In this document: piece after piece, positions 43,300 through 52,419 of the stretch | Position numbering within the stretch: the first letter of the stretch is position 1 | Layout: each line of letters opens with the position of its first letter | Assembly: GCF_900156605.1 (NCBI RefSeq) | Contig: NZ_FTOA01000007.1 | Span: 62,001 to 126,000, forward strand | Origin: Insolitispirillum peregrinum | Lineage (GTDB): Bacteria > Pseudomonadota > Alphaproteobacteria > Rhodospirillales > Rhodospirillaceae | DNA length: 64,000 bases | Reading direction: 5' to 3' | Notes under the pieces: model-generated | What the model saw: the letters and a program-made list of their open reading frames with translations, nothing else | Told to the model about the DNA's origin: nothing | The model's database searches: none | Made by a program: the position numbers and the translations under genes

Positions 43300-43440
43300 A
43301 TATCCCGGTCCCGTCGCTAACCTGATTCTTTCGGTGCTCCGGCGCAAGTCCAGTGCCATCCCCCCCTTCCCGGGATCAAAGGGCCAATGGCCCTTTGCGG
43401 GCGCGGGCAGAGCCCGCCTCCTCCCCCTGCACACAGCCCC

Positions 43441-44082
43441 CTACCGGCGGAAAATAAAGCTCTCCAGCGGCAGACGTTGCTGCCAGCCGAACCGCTCCAG
43501 CTCGGGGTCGCGGTGCTCTTCCTGCGGATAGCCGAGGCAGAGGTACGATACCAGATCCCAGTGCTCGGGAACGTTGAGGCTTTCCTTGGCGTCGATGGGG
43601 TCGATGATCGAGACCCAGCCGACACCGACGCCCCAGGCGCGGGCGGCCAGCGCGAGGGTCTGGACGGCTCCGGCGACGGAGTAGTGCAACGTCTGGGGGA
43701 TGGTTTGCCGCCCCAGTCCGTCACCGGCCTGCGGGTCGTTGTCGCAAAAGATTGCCAGCTGGACCGGGGCATCATCCAGGCCGGACAGCTTCAGCGAGGC
43801 ATACAGCCGGGCCTTTTCGCCCTTGTAGGCGTGCAGGGCCTCGGAGTTGGCGGCGGAGAAGTTGCGGCGGATGCGCACGCGCAGGCCGGGGTCTTCGACC
43901 AGCACAAAGCGCCACGGCTGGCTGTGGCCGACCGACGGCGAGTGGGTGGCGAGGCGGAGGATTTCGGTCAGCACATCGGGGGGGATCGGGTCGGTGCGAA
44001 ACCGCCGCACGTCCCGCCGCCATTCAATCAGATCAACGAGCTGTTGGCGAAAGGCGGCGGAGAAATGCGGCGTATCGCTCAT
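43441..44082 (-). CDS. bluB: 5,6-dimethylbenzimidazole synthase BluB
   Basis: 213 residues, flavin reductase-like fold: LIEWRRDVRRFRTDPIPPDV, ATHSPSVGHSQPWRFVLVED and ARAWGVGVGWVSIIDPIDAK. BluB destroys FMNH2 with oxygen to form the lower ligand of vitamin B12, which implies aerobic B12 synthesis. It overlaps trmJ by 4 bp (ATGA), so both are on one mRNA. No cobalamin riboswitch was seen upstream. Confidence 0.95.
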   Translation of the reverse strand: MSDTPHFSAAFRQQLVDLIEWRRDVRRFRTDPIPPDVLTEILRLATHSPSVGHSQPWRFVLVEDPGLRVRIRRNFSAANSEALHAYKGEKARLYASLKLSGLDDAPVQLAIFCDNDPQAGDGLGRQTIPQTLHYSVAGAVQTLALAARAWGVGVGWVSIIDPIDAKESLNVPEHWDLVSYLCLGYPQEEHRDPELERFGWQQRLPLESFIFRR

Positions 44083-44924
44083 GATGCGGATGAATCCCCG
44101 TCGGTGGTCGGCCCATCCGTGGAAGGTTCGTCAGAGGTCCGCTGTTCGGCCAGGGACGAATGGCGTTCGCTGCGCAGCGGGCGGTCGGGGCGGCGACCCC
44201 AGCGCAGTTCGGTGACCACGCCGTGCAGGGTTTTGACTTCCTGCCGGGTCAGACCGGCGCGGGCAAAGATCGAGCGCAGGTTGCGGACCATGCCGGGGCG
44301 CTTGTCGGGCAGGCGCAGGAAACCGCAATCGTCCAGCTCGCGCTCCAGATGCTCGTACAGGCCGAGCAAGTCCTGATGGGCAGCGGGGGGCGAGGCGCGT
44401 TCGGCGGGCTGTTCGGTCGGGGTCTGATCGACCGAGGAATACCACTCATAGCCGACCAGCAAGACCGCCTGCGCCAGATTCAGCGAGCAGAAGCTGGGGT
44501 TGAGTGGGACTTCGATCACCGCGTTGGCCAGCGCCACGTCGTCGTTTTCCAGCCCGGTGCGCTCGCGGCCAAACAGGATGCCGACCGGCTCGATGGGGTC
44601 GAGGCTGAGGGCCTGACGCATTTCACCGGCGGCTTTGCGCGGGGTGACGATGCGCTTCATCATGTCGCGGCGGCGGGCGGTGGTGGCATAAACATGGACC
44701 AGATCGGCCACCGCCTCTTCGGTGCTGTCATAGACGCGGGCGTTTTCGAGGATCGCATCGGCGCCCGAGGCGGCATTGATCGCCCGTTCGTCCAGATGAC
44801 TGACCCGTGGCCGCACCAGACGCAGGTCCACCAGCGCGCTGTTGCCCATCGCACGGGCGGTGGTGCCCATGTTTTCGGCCAGTTGCGGCTCGACAAGGAT
44901 GATGGCTGGCGCGGTTCCGCGCAT
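44079..44924 (-). CDS. trmJ: tRNA (Cm/Um32) methyltransferase TrmJ-like SPOUT enzyme
   Basis: 281 residues from the ATG at 44924 (AAGGACG upstream); a TTG 22 codons earlier is less likely. SPOUT motifs: PAIILVEPQLAENMGTTARA, GILFGRERTGLENDDVALAN and EVPLNPSFCSLNLAQAVLLV (trefoil knot). The C-terminal helical domain (LYEHLERELDDCGFLRLPDK) is TrmJ-like. It 2'-O-methylates tRNA position 32. It precedes bluB with translational coupling. Confidence 0.94.
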   Translation of the reverse strand: MRGTAPAIILVEPQLAENMGTTARAMGNSALVDLRLVRPRVSHLDERAINAASGADAILENARVYDSTEEAVADLVHVYATTARRRDMMKRIVTPRKAAGEMRQALSLDPIEPVGILFGRERTGLENDDVALANAVIEVPLNPSFCSLNLAQAVLLVGYEWYSSVDQTPTEQPAERASPPAAHQDLLGLYEHLERELDDCGFLRLPDKRPGMVRNLRSIFARAGLTRQEVKTLHGVVTELRWGRRPDRPLRSERHSSLAEQRTSDEPSTDGPTTDGDSSAS

Positions 44925-44991
44925 GGCCAGAACGTCCTTTTGCAGGATCGCCCGGCCCCGCTGGCGCCAGTCGGGGATTTGTTCAACCAAC

Positions 44992-45756
44992 TTATTCGAG
45001 TCCCTTGCTCTTCAACAGGTCCGCAGCGACGCTGCGGGCTTGGTCGCGGCCCATGCCGGGTTGCAGGGCCGGATCATACACCAGAGCCGCAGCCATCCGG
45101 CCCAGCCCGTGGAACATCATGCCATCCTGCCGGACGCGGAACACGTCGCCGGCCATTTTGGCATCGATGGTAAAGCCCAGCGCGGTGGCGAGTTTTTCGC
45201 CCAGACAGGCCGAGCGGCTGCTGGCCGACAGGCCGTCGGCAATCAGGATCGAGACATTGTTGAGGACGGCGGCCTCGGCTCCCAGCACGGCGCAGCCTTC
45301 ACGCTTGTTGGTCAGCGCATTGGCGGCAGCGGGGGGCAGGGTCGGCAACAGGTCGTCCATCGCGCTGGCGGGCACGGTGATGATCGCCAGCGAGGTTTCC
45401 GGCGGGATGTCGCGGGTGAAAGGCTGTTCGTTGGCGATGCTGATGTCCAGACCGGGCAGGGCATCATAGACGGCCAGCAGGTCAGAAACGGCGCTGCTCC
45501 ACGGGCGTTCCGTGCTGTCGGTTTTGGCCGGAGCACCGATCAGGGCCACCCGCACCGGGCCTTGCCAGCGGCGCAGATAGGGACCGGTGCCGGTCGGGCC
45601 TGCCTCGCCATAGCCGGAAAAGGCGATCTGGTCGAACAGTTGCAGGGTTCGTGCCTGCGAGGGCTTTTCCATCTGGGTGGGGTCGGCAGTGAAATAGCCG
45701 ATCCCCAGCATCAGGAACAGCGTCCCGAAGGTCAGCAGCAGCAGGTTGCGCAGCAT
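44992..45756 (-). CDS. DUF2927-like exported protein
   Basis: 254 residues. An N-terminal hydrophobic helix (LLLLTFGTLFLMLGIGYF) acts as signal or anchor. The C-terminal half has the DUF2927 pattern: ACLGEKLATALGFTIDA, VFRVRQDGMMFHGLGRMAAA and LVYDPALQPGMGRDQARSVA. The function of the family is unknown; periplasmic or membrane-attached localisation is expected. Its start overlaps the cimA stop by one base, so it is translationally coupled to citramalate synthase. Confidence 0.82.
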   Translation of the reverse strand: MLRNLLLLTFGTLFLMLGIGYFTADPTQMEKPSQARTLQLFDQIAFSGYGEAGPTGTGPYLRRWQGPVRVALIGAPAKTDSTERPWSSAVSDLLAVYDALPGLDISIANEQPFTRDIPPETSLAIITVPASAMDDLLPTLPPAAANALTNKREGCAVLGAEAAVLNNVSILIADGLSASSRSACLGEKLATALGFTIDAKMAGDVFRVRQDGMMFHGLGRMAAALVYDPALQPGMGRDQARSVAADLLKSKGLE

Positions 45757-47348
45757 CAGACCGAGGCTCCATCGCGGAACAGTTTATAGACGATGGCATC
45801 GCGCAGGGCGTTATAGGAGGCATCAATAACGTTGCCCGACACCCCGACGGTGGTCCAGGTGTTGCCGCGCCGGTCGGCGCTTTCGATCAGCACGCGGGTG
45901 ACGGCGGCGGTGGCGGCTTCGGGGGTCAGGATGCGCACCTTGTAATCGACCAGCTTCAGGTCCTGTAGCTCGGGGTAGACCGGCAACAGCACCTTGCGCA
46001 GGGCGGCGTCCAGCGCGTTGACCGGGCCGTTGCCTTCGGCGACCGCCATCTGGGTGGCATCGCGCAGGCTGACCTTGACGGTGGCTTCGGACAGGGTGAT
46101 CAGGTCGCCACGGGCATTCCACCGCCGTTCGTCGATCACGCGGAACGAGCTGAGGCGGTAGTATTCCGGCACTTCGCCCAGATAGCTGCGCGCCAGCAGC
46201 TCAAAGCTGGCTTCGGCACCGTCATAGGAATAGCCGGAAAACTCGCGCTGCTTGACCTCGTCCATCATCCCGGCGATGCGCGGGTCCTTCGGGTCGATGT
46301 CGAGGCCGATTTCACGGAAGCGGGCGACAAAGTTCGACCGGCCCGCCTGATCGGACACCAGAATCTTGCGGTGATTGCCGACCAGTTCGGGGGCGATGTG
46401 CTCGTAACACTTGGGGTCTTTTTCGACCGCCGAAACGTGCAGCCCGCCCTTGTGGGCAAAGGCGGCTTCGCCGACATAGGCGGCATTGCGCAGCGGGGCG
46501 CGGTTCAGGCGCTCGTCCAGCTCGCGTGAGACCTGGGTCAGCCGGGTCATGTCACTGGCCGACAGACCGGTTTCATAGCCCATCTTCAGTACCAGCGACG
46601 GGATCAGCGAAATCAGGTTGGCGTTGCCGCAGCGTTCGCCCAGCCCGTTGAGGGTACCTTGAATCTGGCGGGCCCCGGCGCGGACGGCGGCCAGACTGTT
46701 GGCGACGGCGTTTTCGGTGTCGTTGTGGCAATGGATGCCGACATGGCTGCCGGGGACGACCTTGGTGACGGCGGCAACGATGCGTTCGACTTCGTCGGGC
46801 AGGGTGCCGCCGTTGGTGTCGCACAGCACCACCCAGCGGGCCCCGTTGTCATGGGCGGCCTTCAGGCACTTCAGGGCATAGTCGGGATTGCCCTTGTAGC
46901 CGTCAAAGAAATGTTCGGCGTCGTAGATGACTTCTTTGGCCTTGGTGGTGGCGTGGCGGATGCTGTCGCCGATCATGCGCAGGTTTTCATCCAGATCGAC
47001 GCCCAGCGCGACGGTGCACTGGAAATCCCAGCTCTTGCCGACCAGCGTGATCACGTCGGCCCCCGACGACACCACCGGAGCCAGTCCGGGATCATTGTCG
47101 GCCGAACGACCGGCGCGGCGGGTCATGCCAAAGGCGGCCAGCTTGGCGCGGTGCAGGGTCGGCGGATTACCGAAAAAGGCGTCGTCGGTCGGGTTTGCGC
47201 CGGGCCATCCCCCCTCAATATAGTCTATCCCCAGCAGGTCCAGCGACTGGGCAATGGCGGCCTTGTCGGTCGCCGAAAAGTCCACGCCCTGGGTCTGCGC
47301 GCCATCGCGCAGGGTGCTGTCATAGAGATAAACGCGCTTGTCACTCAT
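45756..47348 (-). CDS. cimA: (R)-citramalate synthase CimA
   Basis: 530 residues from MSDKRVYLYDSTLRDGAQTQ. It is a DRE-TIM barrel aldolase of the CimA/LeuA group, with the isopropylmalate synthase signature VGIHCHNDTENAVANSLAAV, then HKGGLHVSAVEKDPKCYEHI, and a C-terminal LeuA-type allosteric dimer domain. It condenses pyruvate and acetyl-CoA, the threonine-independent route to 2-oxobutyrate and isoleucine. It is followed by coupled DUF2927, trmJ and bluB genes. Confidence 0.95.
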   Translation of the reverse strand: MSDKRVYLYDSTLRDGAQTQGVDFSATDKAAIAQSLDLLGIDYIEGGWPGANPTDDAFFGNPPTLHRAKLAAFGMTRRAGRSADNDPGLAPVVSSGADVITLVGKSWDFQCTVALGVDLDENLRMIGDSIRHATTKAKEVIYDAEHFFDGYKGNPDYALKCLKAAHDNGARWVVLCDTNGGTLPDEVERIVAAVTKVVPGSHVGIHCHNDTENAVANSLAAVRAGARQIQGTLNGLGERCGNANLISLIPSLVLKMGYETGLSASDMTRLTQVSRELDERLNRAPLRNAAYVGEAAFAHKGGLHVSAVEKDPKCYEHIAPELVGNHRKILVSDQAGRSNFVARFREIGLDIDPKDPRIAGMMDEVKQREFSGYSYDGAEASFELLARSYLGEVPEYYRLSSFRVIDERRWNARGDLITLSEATVKVSLRDATQMAVAEGNGPVNALDAALRKVLLPVYPELQDLKLVDYKVRILTPEAATAAVTRVLIESADRRGNTWTTVGVSGNVIDASYNALRDAIVYKLFRDGASV

Positions 47349-47489
47349 CGGGGGAAAAGACTCCTGCACGCCGGGCGGTCCGGGTCGAGCTTCCGGAGGT
47401 CCGGCCGGGATGGATTGCTGGCGACGGCCAGCCCGGGGCATTGAAACTAACGAGGGCAACCGGTGGCGACAAGGGAAATGTACGCCCGT

Positions 47490-48035
47490 TCACGGGGATT
47501 GCCTGCTGACCGGCGACGGCCCCAGCGGCAGGGGCGGCACCACCTCGCCGGAAAACAACCGCTCCAGCCCGAGGACGGCAATCATCCGCTCGTCGATGGT
47601 CAGCACCGCCTGCAGGAACGGATGGCTGGCGGTGGAGTCGGTTTCCGGCACCGCCGACAGCGCCGACTGGGGCACGGTCAACACGTCATCAACGGCATCG
47701 ACCAGCAGGCCGACGGTGCGCTCACTGACCGCCACCATCATGATCACATGGGTGGCGGTGGGCTGGGTCGGCCCCTGTCCGAAACGGGCGCGCAGGTCAT
47801 AAATCGGCACCACCACCCCGCGCAGGTTGATCACTCCCCGCACATAGGGCGGGGTGTTGGGCAGCGGAGTGGTTTCGGTCCAGCGTTTGAATTCACGGAT
47901 GGCCAGAATATCGACGGCAAATTCACTGCCGCCGACGGTAAAGCTGACGTACTGCTGCATCGGCCCGCTGGGGGTGTCATCGTCGGTCGTGGGGATGCCG
48001 TCGTTGAAAAACGGCGTGAACAGGGTATCAGCCAT
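47490..48035 (-). CDS. cheW: chemotaxis coupling protein CheW
   Basis: 181 residues from MADTLFTPFFNDG. CheW signatures: YVSFTVGGSEFAVDILAIRE, PPYVRGVINLRGVVVPIYDL and VGLLVDAVDDVLTVP. It links receptors to CheA. The first 8 bp overlap the end of cheA, making it the last gene of the operon. Confidence 0.96.
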   Translation of the reverse strand: MADTLFTPFFNDGIPTTDDDTPSGPMQQYVSFTVGGSEFAVDILAIREFKRWTETTPLPNTPPYVRGVINLRGVVVPIYDLRARFGQGPTQPTATHVIMMVAVSERTVGLLVDAVDDVLTVPQSALSAVPETDSTASHPFLQAVLTIDERMIAVLGLERLFSGEVVPPLPLGPSPVSRQSP

Positions 48036-50157
48036 GCGGATCGTCTCCCTCGCGGCGATGACGGCGGGCGGCCAGCAGGCGCAGCCCGGCGACATCGAGA
48101 ATCAGGGCAACCCGGCCATCGCCCAGAATGGTCGCCGCCGAAATGCCTTCGCAGTGCCCGTAATTGCGTTCCAGGCTTTTGATCACCACCTGCTGCTGGC
48201 CGATCAGGCTGTCAACCACCAGTGCCACCTTGCCGCCATCCTCGGCTTCGCACAGCACCACCAGTGCGCGGGTCGGGTCGCACGGGTCCGAACGATGGCC
48301 GAACATGCGGGCCAGATCGACCATCGGGGTATACTGCCCGCGCACCGACAACACCGGGCCACGGCCAACCAGATGATGGATGGCGTCGGCAGCCGGTTGC
48401 AGGCTTTCCAGAATGTTGGCGATCGGCAGGACATAGGTCTCATCGCCCGCCTGCAACAGCATGCCGTCCATCACCGCCAGCGTCAGCGGCAGGGTCAGGG
48501 CAAAGGCGGTGCCGCGTCCCTTGTACGAGCGGACCAGAATGCGCCCGCCCAGCGCGTTGACGTTGGCGCGCACCACGTCCATGCCAACGCCCCGCCCCGA
48601 GATGTTGCTGATCAGCTCGACGGTTGAAAAGCCGGGATGGAACATCAGCTCGTACAGCTCGTCGTCGCTGGGGTCTGCGCCCCTGGGCAGCAGGCCCTGT
48701 TCGATGGCCTTTCGCTTGATGGCCGCCAGATTGATCCCGGCACCATCGTCAGAGACCTGAATCACGATCCGGCCAGAGCGGTGTTCGGCCAGTACGGTGA
48801 TGGTGCCATCCTCGGGCTTGCCTGCCGCCCGGCGTTCTTCCGGGGGTTCGATGCCGTGATCGATGGCGTTGCGGATCAGGTGCATCAACGGGTCGCTCAG
48901 GCCCTCGACCACGCTTTTATCGACTTCGGTTTCTTCGCCGATCAGGATCAGGCGAGCCCGTTTGCCCAGCGCCTGCGCGGTTTCGCGCACCAGCCGGGGC
49001 AGGCGGGCAAAGGCGCTTTTGACCGGCTGGGCGCGGATGGCCATCACGCTTTCCTGCAACTCGCGGGTATGGCTGGCCAGGTCTTCCAGCCCCTGGAACA
49101 GCATCGGGAAGCGGTCTTCCGCCAGACCTTGTGCCTGTTGCGCCAGCATCGCCTGCGTGATCACCAGCTCGCCGACCATGTTGACCAGCCGGTCGATGCG
49201 TTCGACATCGACGCGGATGGACGACGCCGCCTGCTGTGGCCCTGCCCATGGCCGCACCGGGTCCAGCGGGGGGTCTGTTTCGGGGGAAACCGGCTCGGGC
49301 AGGGGAGTGGGGTCTACCTCTTGCACAGGGGCGGGGCTATCCGTGGTCAGCAGGCTGCCAACCCCCAACGGGTCAAAGCCGATCCGGCTGCCATCGTTGG
49401 CGGTGATCTGTGGCGGACACAGCGGGGCGACAAAGGCGAACGGCTCGGCCACCACTTCGGGGGCAATGTCGGTGGTCAGCGAGAGGGTCCAGCGCAGATA
49501 GCTTTCGGTCAGCTCCAGCGCGTCCAGTGGCGGGATGTGGCTGCTGTCGCAGACAGTCTGCAATGGTCCCAGCGCTTTCAGGGCGCGCAGGACCAGCAAC
49601 GGCTGATGGCCCGCCGCCAGCGCCTTGGCGTTGGGGGCAAAGTCGATGGTCCAGACGCGGGGGGGCGGAGCCGCTGGGGGCGCCGGAGGTACCGGGGCCG
49701 TGTCGGCGCGGATGACCGGGAAATCCGGCAGGGTATTGGCTGGTGCCGCTGGCGGGGTGCTGTCGGCGGGCGTTCCCAGCAGGCGACGCAGCTCGGCCAG
49801 CACCGGCGGGTTTTCCGGCGGCGGAACACCGTCGCGGTCGGCGCTGACGCAATCGGCCAGTGCATCGCCCGCCCGCAGCAGGGTTCCGACCAGCGCATCC
49901 GACGGGGCCATCCGGCCCGAGCGGATGGCGTCGAGCACCGTTTCGGTCAGGTGGGCGACCTCGACCAGTATGCCGCTGCCAAAGGCACCGGCACCGCCCT
50001 TGATCGAATGGGCGGCGCGAAAGGCGGCGGCGACGGCGGCGGCGTGCTGGCCACCGGCATCCGGGGCCGCCAGTGCGGTCACGCTGTCTTGCAGGCTGGC
50101 AAGCAGCTCTTCGCATTCATCGAAAAAGGTGCGGCGCAGGCGGTCAAGTTCACTCAT
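48028..50157 (-). CDS. cheA: chemotaxis histidine kinase CheA
   Basis: 709 residues. The P1 Hpt has the phospho-His at residue 50 (FRAAHSIKGGAGAFGS). A Pro/Ala-rich linker (VPPAPPAAPPPRVWTIDF) leads to a CheY-binding-like P2 region. The dimerisation P3, the ATPase P4 (LIRNAIDHGIEPPEERRAAG; SDDGAGINLAAIKRKA; ISGRGVGMDVVRANV) and a CheW-like P5 follow. It receives receptor signals and phosphorylates CheY and CheB. The adjacent STAS gene is 4 bp upstream. Confidence 0.97.
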   Translation of the reverse strand: MSELDRLRRTFFDECEELLASLQDSVTALAAPDAGGQHAAAVAAAFRAAHSIKGGAGAFGSGILVEVAHLTETVLDAIRSGRMAPSDALVGTLLRAGDALADCVSADRDGVPPPENPPVLAELRRLLGTPADSTPPAAPANTLPDFPVIRADTAPVPPAPPAAPPPRVWTIDFAPNAKALAAGHQPLLVLRALKALGPLQTVCDSSHIPPLDALELTESYLRWTLSLTTDIAPEVVAEPFAFVAPLCPPQITANDGSRIGFDPLGVGSLLTTDSPAPVQEVDPTPLPEPVSPETDPPLDPVRPWAGPQQAASSIRVDVERIDRLVNMVGELVITQAMLAQQAQGLAEDRFPMLFQGLEDLASHTRELQESVMAIRAQPVKSAFARLPRLVRETAQALGKRARLILIGEETEVDKSVVEGLSDPLMHLIRNAIDHGIEPPEERRAAGKPEDGTITVLAEHRSGRIVIQVSDDGAGINLAAIKRKAIEQGLLPRGADPSDDELYELMFHPGFSTVELISNISGRGVGMDVVRANVNALGGRILVRSYKGRGTAFALTLPLTLAVMDGMLLQAGDETYVLPIANILESLQPAADAIHHLVGRGPVLSVRGQYTPMVDLARMFGHRSDPCDPTRALVVLCEAEDGGKVALVVDSLIGQQQVVIKSLERNYGHCEGISAATILGDGRVALILDVAGLRLLAARRHRREGDDPHG

Positions 50158-50161
50158 CGGC

Positions 50162-50446
50162 TCAGACCTCGACCGGCCAGGTCATCAACTGGGGAAACAG
50201 GCCATAGCTTTCCAGCTGGGCCACCAGATCCTCGGACGGGGCTTTCAGCACCCACGGGTGGGCAGTGGCGTTGGCACTGGCGACAAAGGACAGCAGCACC
50301 TGCACGCCCTGCACCGACAGGTGCTGGACGGCGCTGGCGTCAACCTCGATCCGCCCGCTGGTTGCCAGCGCCGCCAGCAGGCTGTTGCGCAGCATCACCG
50401 CATCCCCCGGAGTCAGCAGGGCGGGCAGTTCGACGCGGGTGCTCAT
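50162..50446 (-). CDS. STAS-domain protein in che operon
   Basis: 94 residues. A single STAS (anti-sigma-antagonist-like) domain: VELPALLTPGDAVMLRNSLL, IEVDASAVQHLSVQGVQVLL. In sigma-factor switching systems the residue after Asp/Val is a phosphorylatable Ser; here it reads HLSVQG, so Ser is available. It overlaps cheY by 4 bp and precedes cheA by 4 bp, so it is part of the operon. Its role in chemotaxis is not established. Confidence 0.88.
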   Translation of the reverse strand: MSTRVELPALLTPGDAVMLRNSLLAALATSGRIEVDASAVQHLSVQGVQVLLSFVASANATAHPWVLKAPSEDLVAQLESYGLFPQLMTWPVEV

Positions 50447-50832
50447 GCCAGTGGCCCGAGAACGGCTTCGATCTTGCTGCGCAGGGTCGGCACGTCAAAC
50501 GGCTTGACGATGTAGTTGTTGACCCCGGCGGCAATGGCGGTGCGCACAGAGTCGGCATCGTTGCGGGCGGTCAGCAGGATGAAGGGCGTGCGGCCAATGA
50601 TCGGGTTGGCACGCAGGCGGGCCAGCAGATCCAGACCGTCCATGCCGTCCATGGTCCAGTCGGCAATCACCAGATCGAAGCGTTTTTGCCCCAGCGCGGC
50701 AAGGGCTTCGGTGCCGTTGGCGGCCTCGACAACATCGCTGACACCGATTTGGCTCAACCCGTGGCGGGTCAGCCCGCGAATGCTGGCATGGTCATCAACG
50801 ACGAGAACGGCAAGGGTATGGGCGGTCGGCAT
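50443..50832 (-). CDS. cheY: response regulator CheY
   Basis: 129 residues, a single receiver domain. Acidic pocket VLVVDDHASIRGL, phospho-Asp in DLVIADWTMDGMDGLDLL, Thr in PFILLTARNDADSV, Lys in NNYIVKPFDVPTLR. Phospho-CheY binds the flagellar switch. Encoded between cheB and the STAS gene. Confidence 0.95.
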   Translation of the reverse strand: MPTAHTLAVLVVDDHASIRGLTRHGLSQIGVSDVVEAANGTEALAALGQKRFDLVIADWTMDGMDGLDLLARLRANPIIGRTPFILLTARNDADSVRTAIAAGVNNYIVKPFDVPTLRSKIEAVLGPLA

Positions 50833-50848
50833 GATGGCAGTTCTCTCT

Positions 50849-51874
50849 TTACGTCCGGCACAAGGTCAGCAGGCGGGAAACAAGATGCGGTATCGGGGTG
50901 ATAGGCAGATCGGGGATGCGGCGCAAGGCATCCTGACGGGCAAAGGCGAACAGGCAGCCCGAGGAGCCTTGCACCAGAGCCTGTCCTCCGGCGTGGTGGA
51001 CGTGCTGCAATCCTTCCGCACCATCGGTGGACTCGCCACTCAGCAGGACGGCAATCGCCTGTCCGTGGGCGGCGATGGCGAGGGAGCGCAGCAGGTGGTC
51101 ATGCGGGTGTGACAACGGGCGGGGCAGGCAGCGCAACTGCCATGGCTCCGGCTGGCCGGGGGGGGCTGTGGCGATGGTGGTTTCCTGTTCACCCGGGATC
51201 AGAATGATGCTCCCACAGCTCAGCGGCAGACCGTCGGCGGCGATGTGGACCGGCAGCGTGGTGCGGGCCCGCAGCAGGGCGGCAAGGTGATCCGGGGCGA
51301 CCAGCGGCAGGCGGGGGGCCAGCAGCAGGGGCGGGGCTCCGGCGGGCCAGTGGCTGGCCACCTCCAGCATGGTGGGCAGGCAGCCAAGGCCGCCAACCAG
51401 AACGCACAGACGGGACAGGAACGGCGGACTGCCCAGTGAGGGCGGTGGTGCCTGAATCACCGGATGAGGCTGGGCGTGGGCTTGTCCGGCCAGCCGGACC
51501 TTGGCAATCAGCTCTTCGGCCAGCGCGTCAAAGGCGGCTCCGAGTGCGGTCGGTTTGCCGACCACGTTCACCGCCCCCAGGGCAAAGGCTTCGGCGGTGG
51601 CGGCGGCGCCCTCGCGGGTGAGTGACGAGACCATCACCACCGGCAAGGGATGCAGTCGCATCAACTGGCGCAGAAAGGCCAGCCCGTCCATGCGGGGCAT
51701 TTCCACATCCAGCGTCAGCACATCGGGGGCCAGCTGGGCAATCTGGCGGCGGGCCAGCAGCGGGTCAGCAGCGGCTCCGACAATCGAGATGTCCGGGGCA
51801 CGGGACAGGGCGGCGGTGATCATGTCACGGGCCAGCGCCGAGTCGTCAATGATCAGGGTCCGCAGCGGCTTCAT
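50849..51874 (-). CDS. cheB: CheB-like protein with degenerate methylesterase domain
   Basis: 341 residues from MKPLRTLIIDDSALARDMIT. The receiver is intact (D10, D11, D56 in LTLDVEMPRMDG, K107). The C-terminal methylesterase domain is recognisable but altered. Where CheB has the Ser in GASTGG, this protein reads VGGLGCLP (Leu at the Ser site, ~163). Where CheB has the His in QHMPPG, it reads APRLPL (Arg ~188). Only the Asp in SGESTDGAEG (~284) is kept. Classical demethylation and deamidation are therefore unlikely. It overlaps cheD by 4 bp. Confidence 0.9.
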   Translation of the reverse strand: MKPLRTLIIDDSALARDMITAALSRAPDISIVGAAADPLLARRQIAQLAPDVLTLDVEMPRMDGLAFLRQLMRLHPLPVVMVSSLTREGAAATAEAFALGAVNVVGKPTALGAAFDALAEELIAKVRLAGQAHAQPHPVIQAPPPSLGSPPFLSRLCVLVGGLGCLPTMLEVASHWPAGAPPLLLAPRLPLVAPDHLAALLRARTTLPVHIAADGLPLSCGSIILIPGEQETTIATAPPGQPEPWQLRCLPRPLSHPHDHLLRSLAIAAHGQAIAVLLSGESTDGAEGLQHVHHAGGQALVQGSSGCLFAFARQDALRRIPDLPITPIPHLVSRLLTLCRT

Positions 51875-52419
51875 GACGGGGTTCCCCCGCTGGTGGCGGG
51901 TCTTGTCTGTTGGGCCTGCCGCCGCCGCACCCACACCTTGCCGGTGCAGGGCTGGAAATAAACCCGCCGCGAGGCGGTTCCGCCCAGATCCTGCGCGACC
52001 GGGGTCAGGCCTTGCCCGTTCAGAAAGCGCAAGGCGCAATCGGCATTGCGTTTGCCGACGCCCTCCAGCACCGGAACCATTTCAGCACCGCCAAACACCT
52101 TGGCTTCCAGTGTGTCGCGCTGGGCGCCCTGTGCCAGCAGGGTAGACAACAGATGCTCCATGGCGTCTTCACCATAGGGATGATCGGCATGGGCCGGGAA
52201 CAGGGGTTGGTCGCCGCCGGGGGAGGGCATCAGGAAATGATTCATCCCGCCAATGCCGCGCGTCCGGTCGCGCAGGCAGACGGCAACGCAGGAGCCGAGC
52301 AGGGTGGCGAGCACCTCGTCCTGTTCGGCCAGCACACAGGCCCCTTGCGGCACCCGCCGGACGGTCCCGCCAAAGGCGCGGTCATAGTACAACAGCGACA
52401 GGCCAGCGGATGACGGCAT
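51871..52419 (-). CDS. cheD: chemoreceptor glutamine deamidase CheD
   Basis: 182 residues. Catalytic Cys in LATLLGSCVAVCLRD, His in IGGMNHFLMPSPGGD, and the conserved KVFGGAEMVPVLEGVGKRNA region. It deamidates receptor glutamines and, in Bacillus, also interacts with CheC. Start ATG shares one base with the cheR stop (TGATG); the end overlaps cheB. Active-site residues look intact, unlike those of its CheB neighbour. Confidence 0.94.
   Translation of the reverse strand: MPSSAGLSLLYYDRAFGGTVRRVPQGACVLAEQDEVLATLLGSCVAVCLRDRTRGIGGMNHFLMPSPGGDQPLFPAHADHPYGEDAMEHLLSTLLAQGAQRDTLEAKVFGGAEMVPVLEGVGKRNADCALRFLNGQGLTPVAQDLGGTASRRVYFQPCTGKVWVRRRQAQQTRPATSGGTPS

Noticed and set aside
43300..43440. Cobalamin riboswitch near bluB
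   Set aside because: A CAGTGCC stretch recalled the B12 box, but it lies downstream of bluB (minus strand) and the other conserved blocks are absent.
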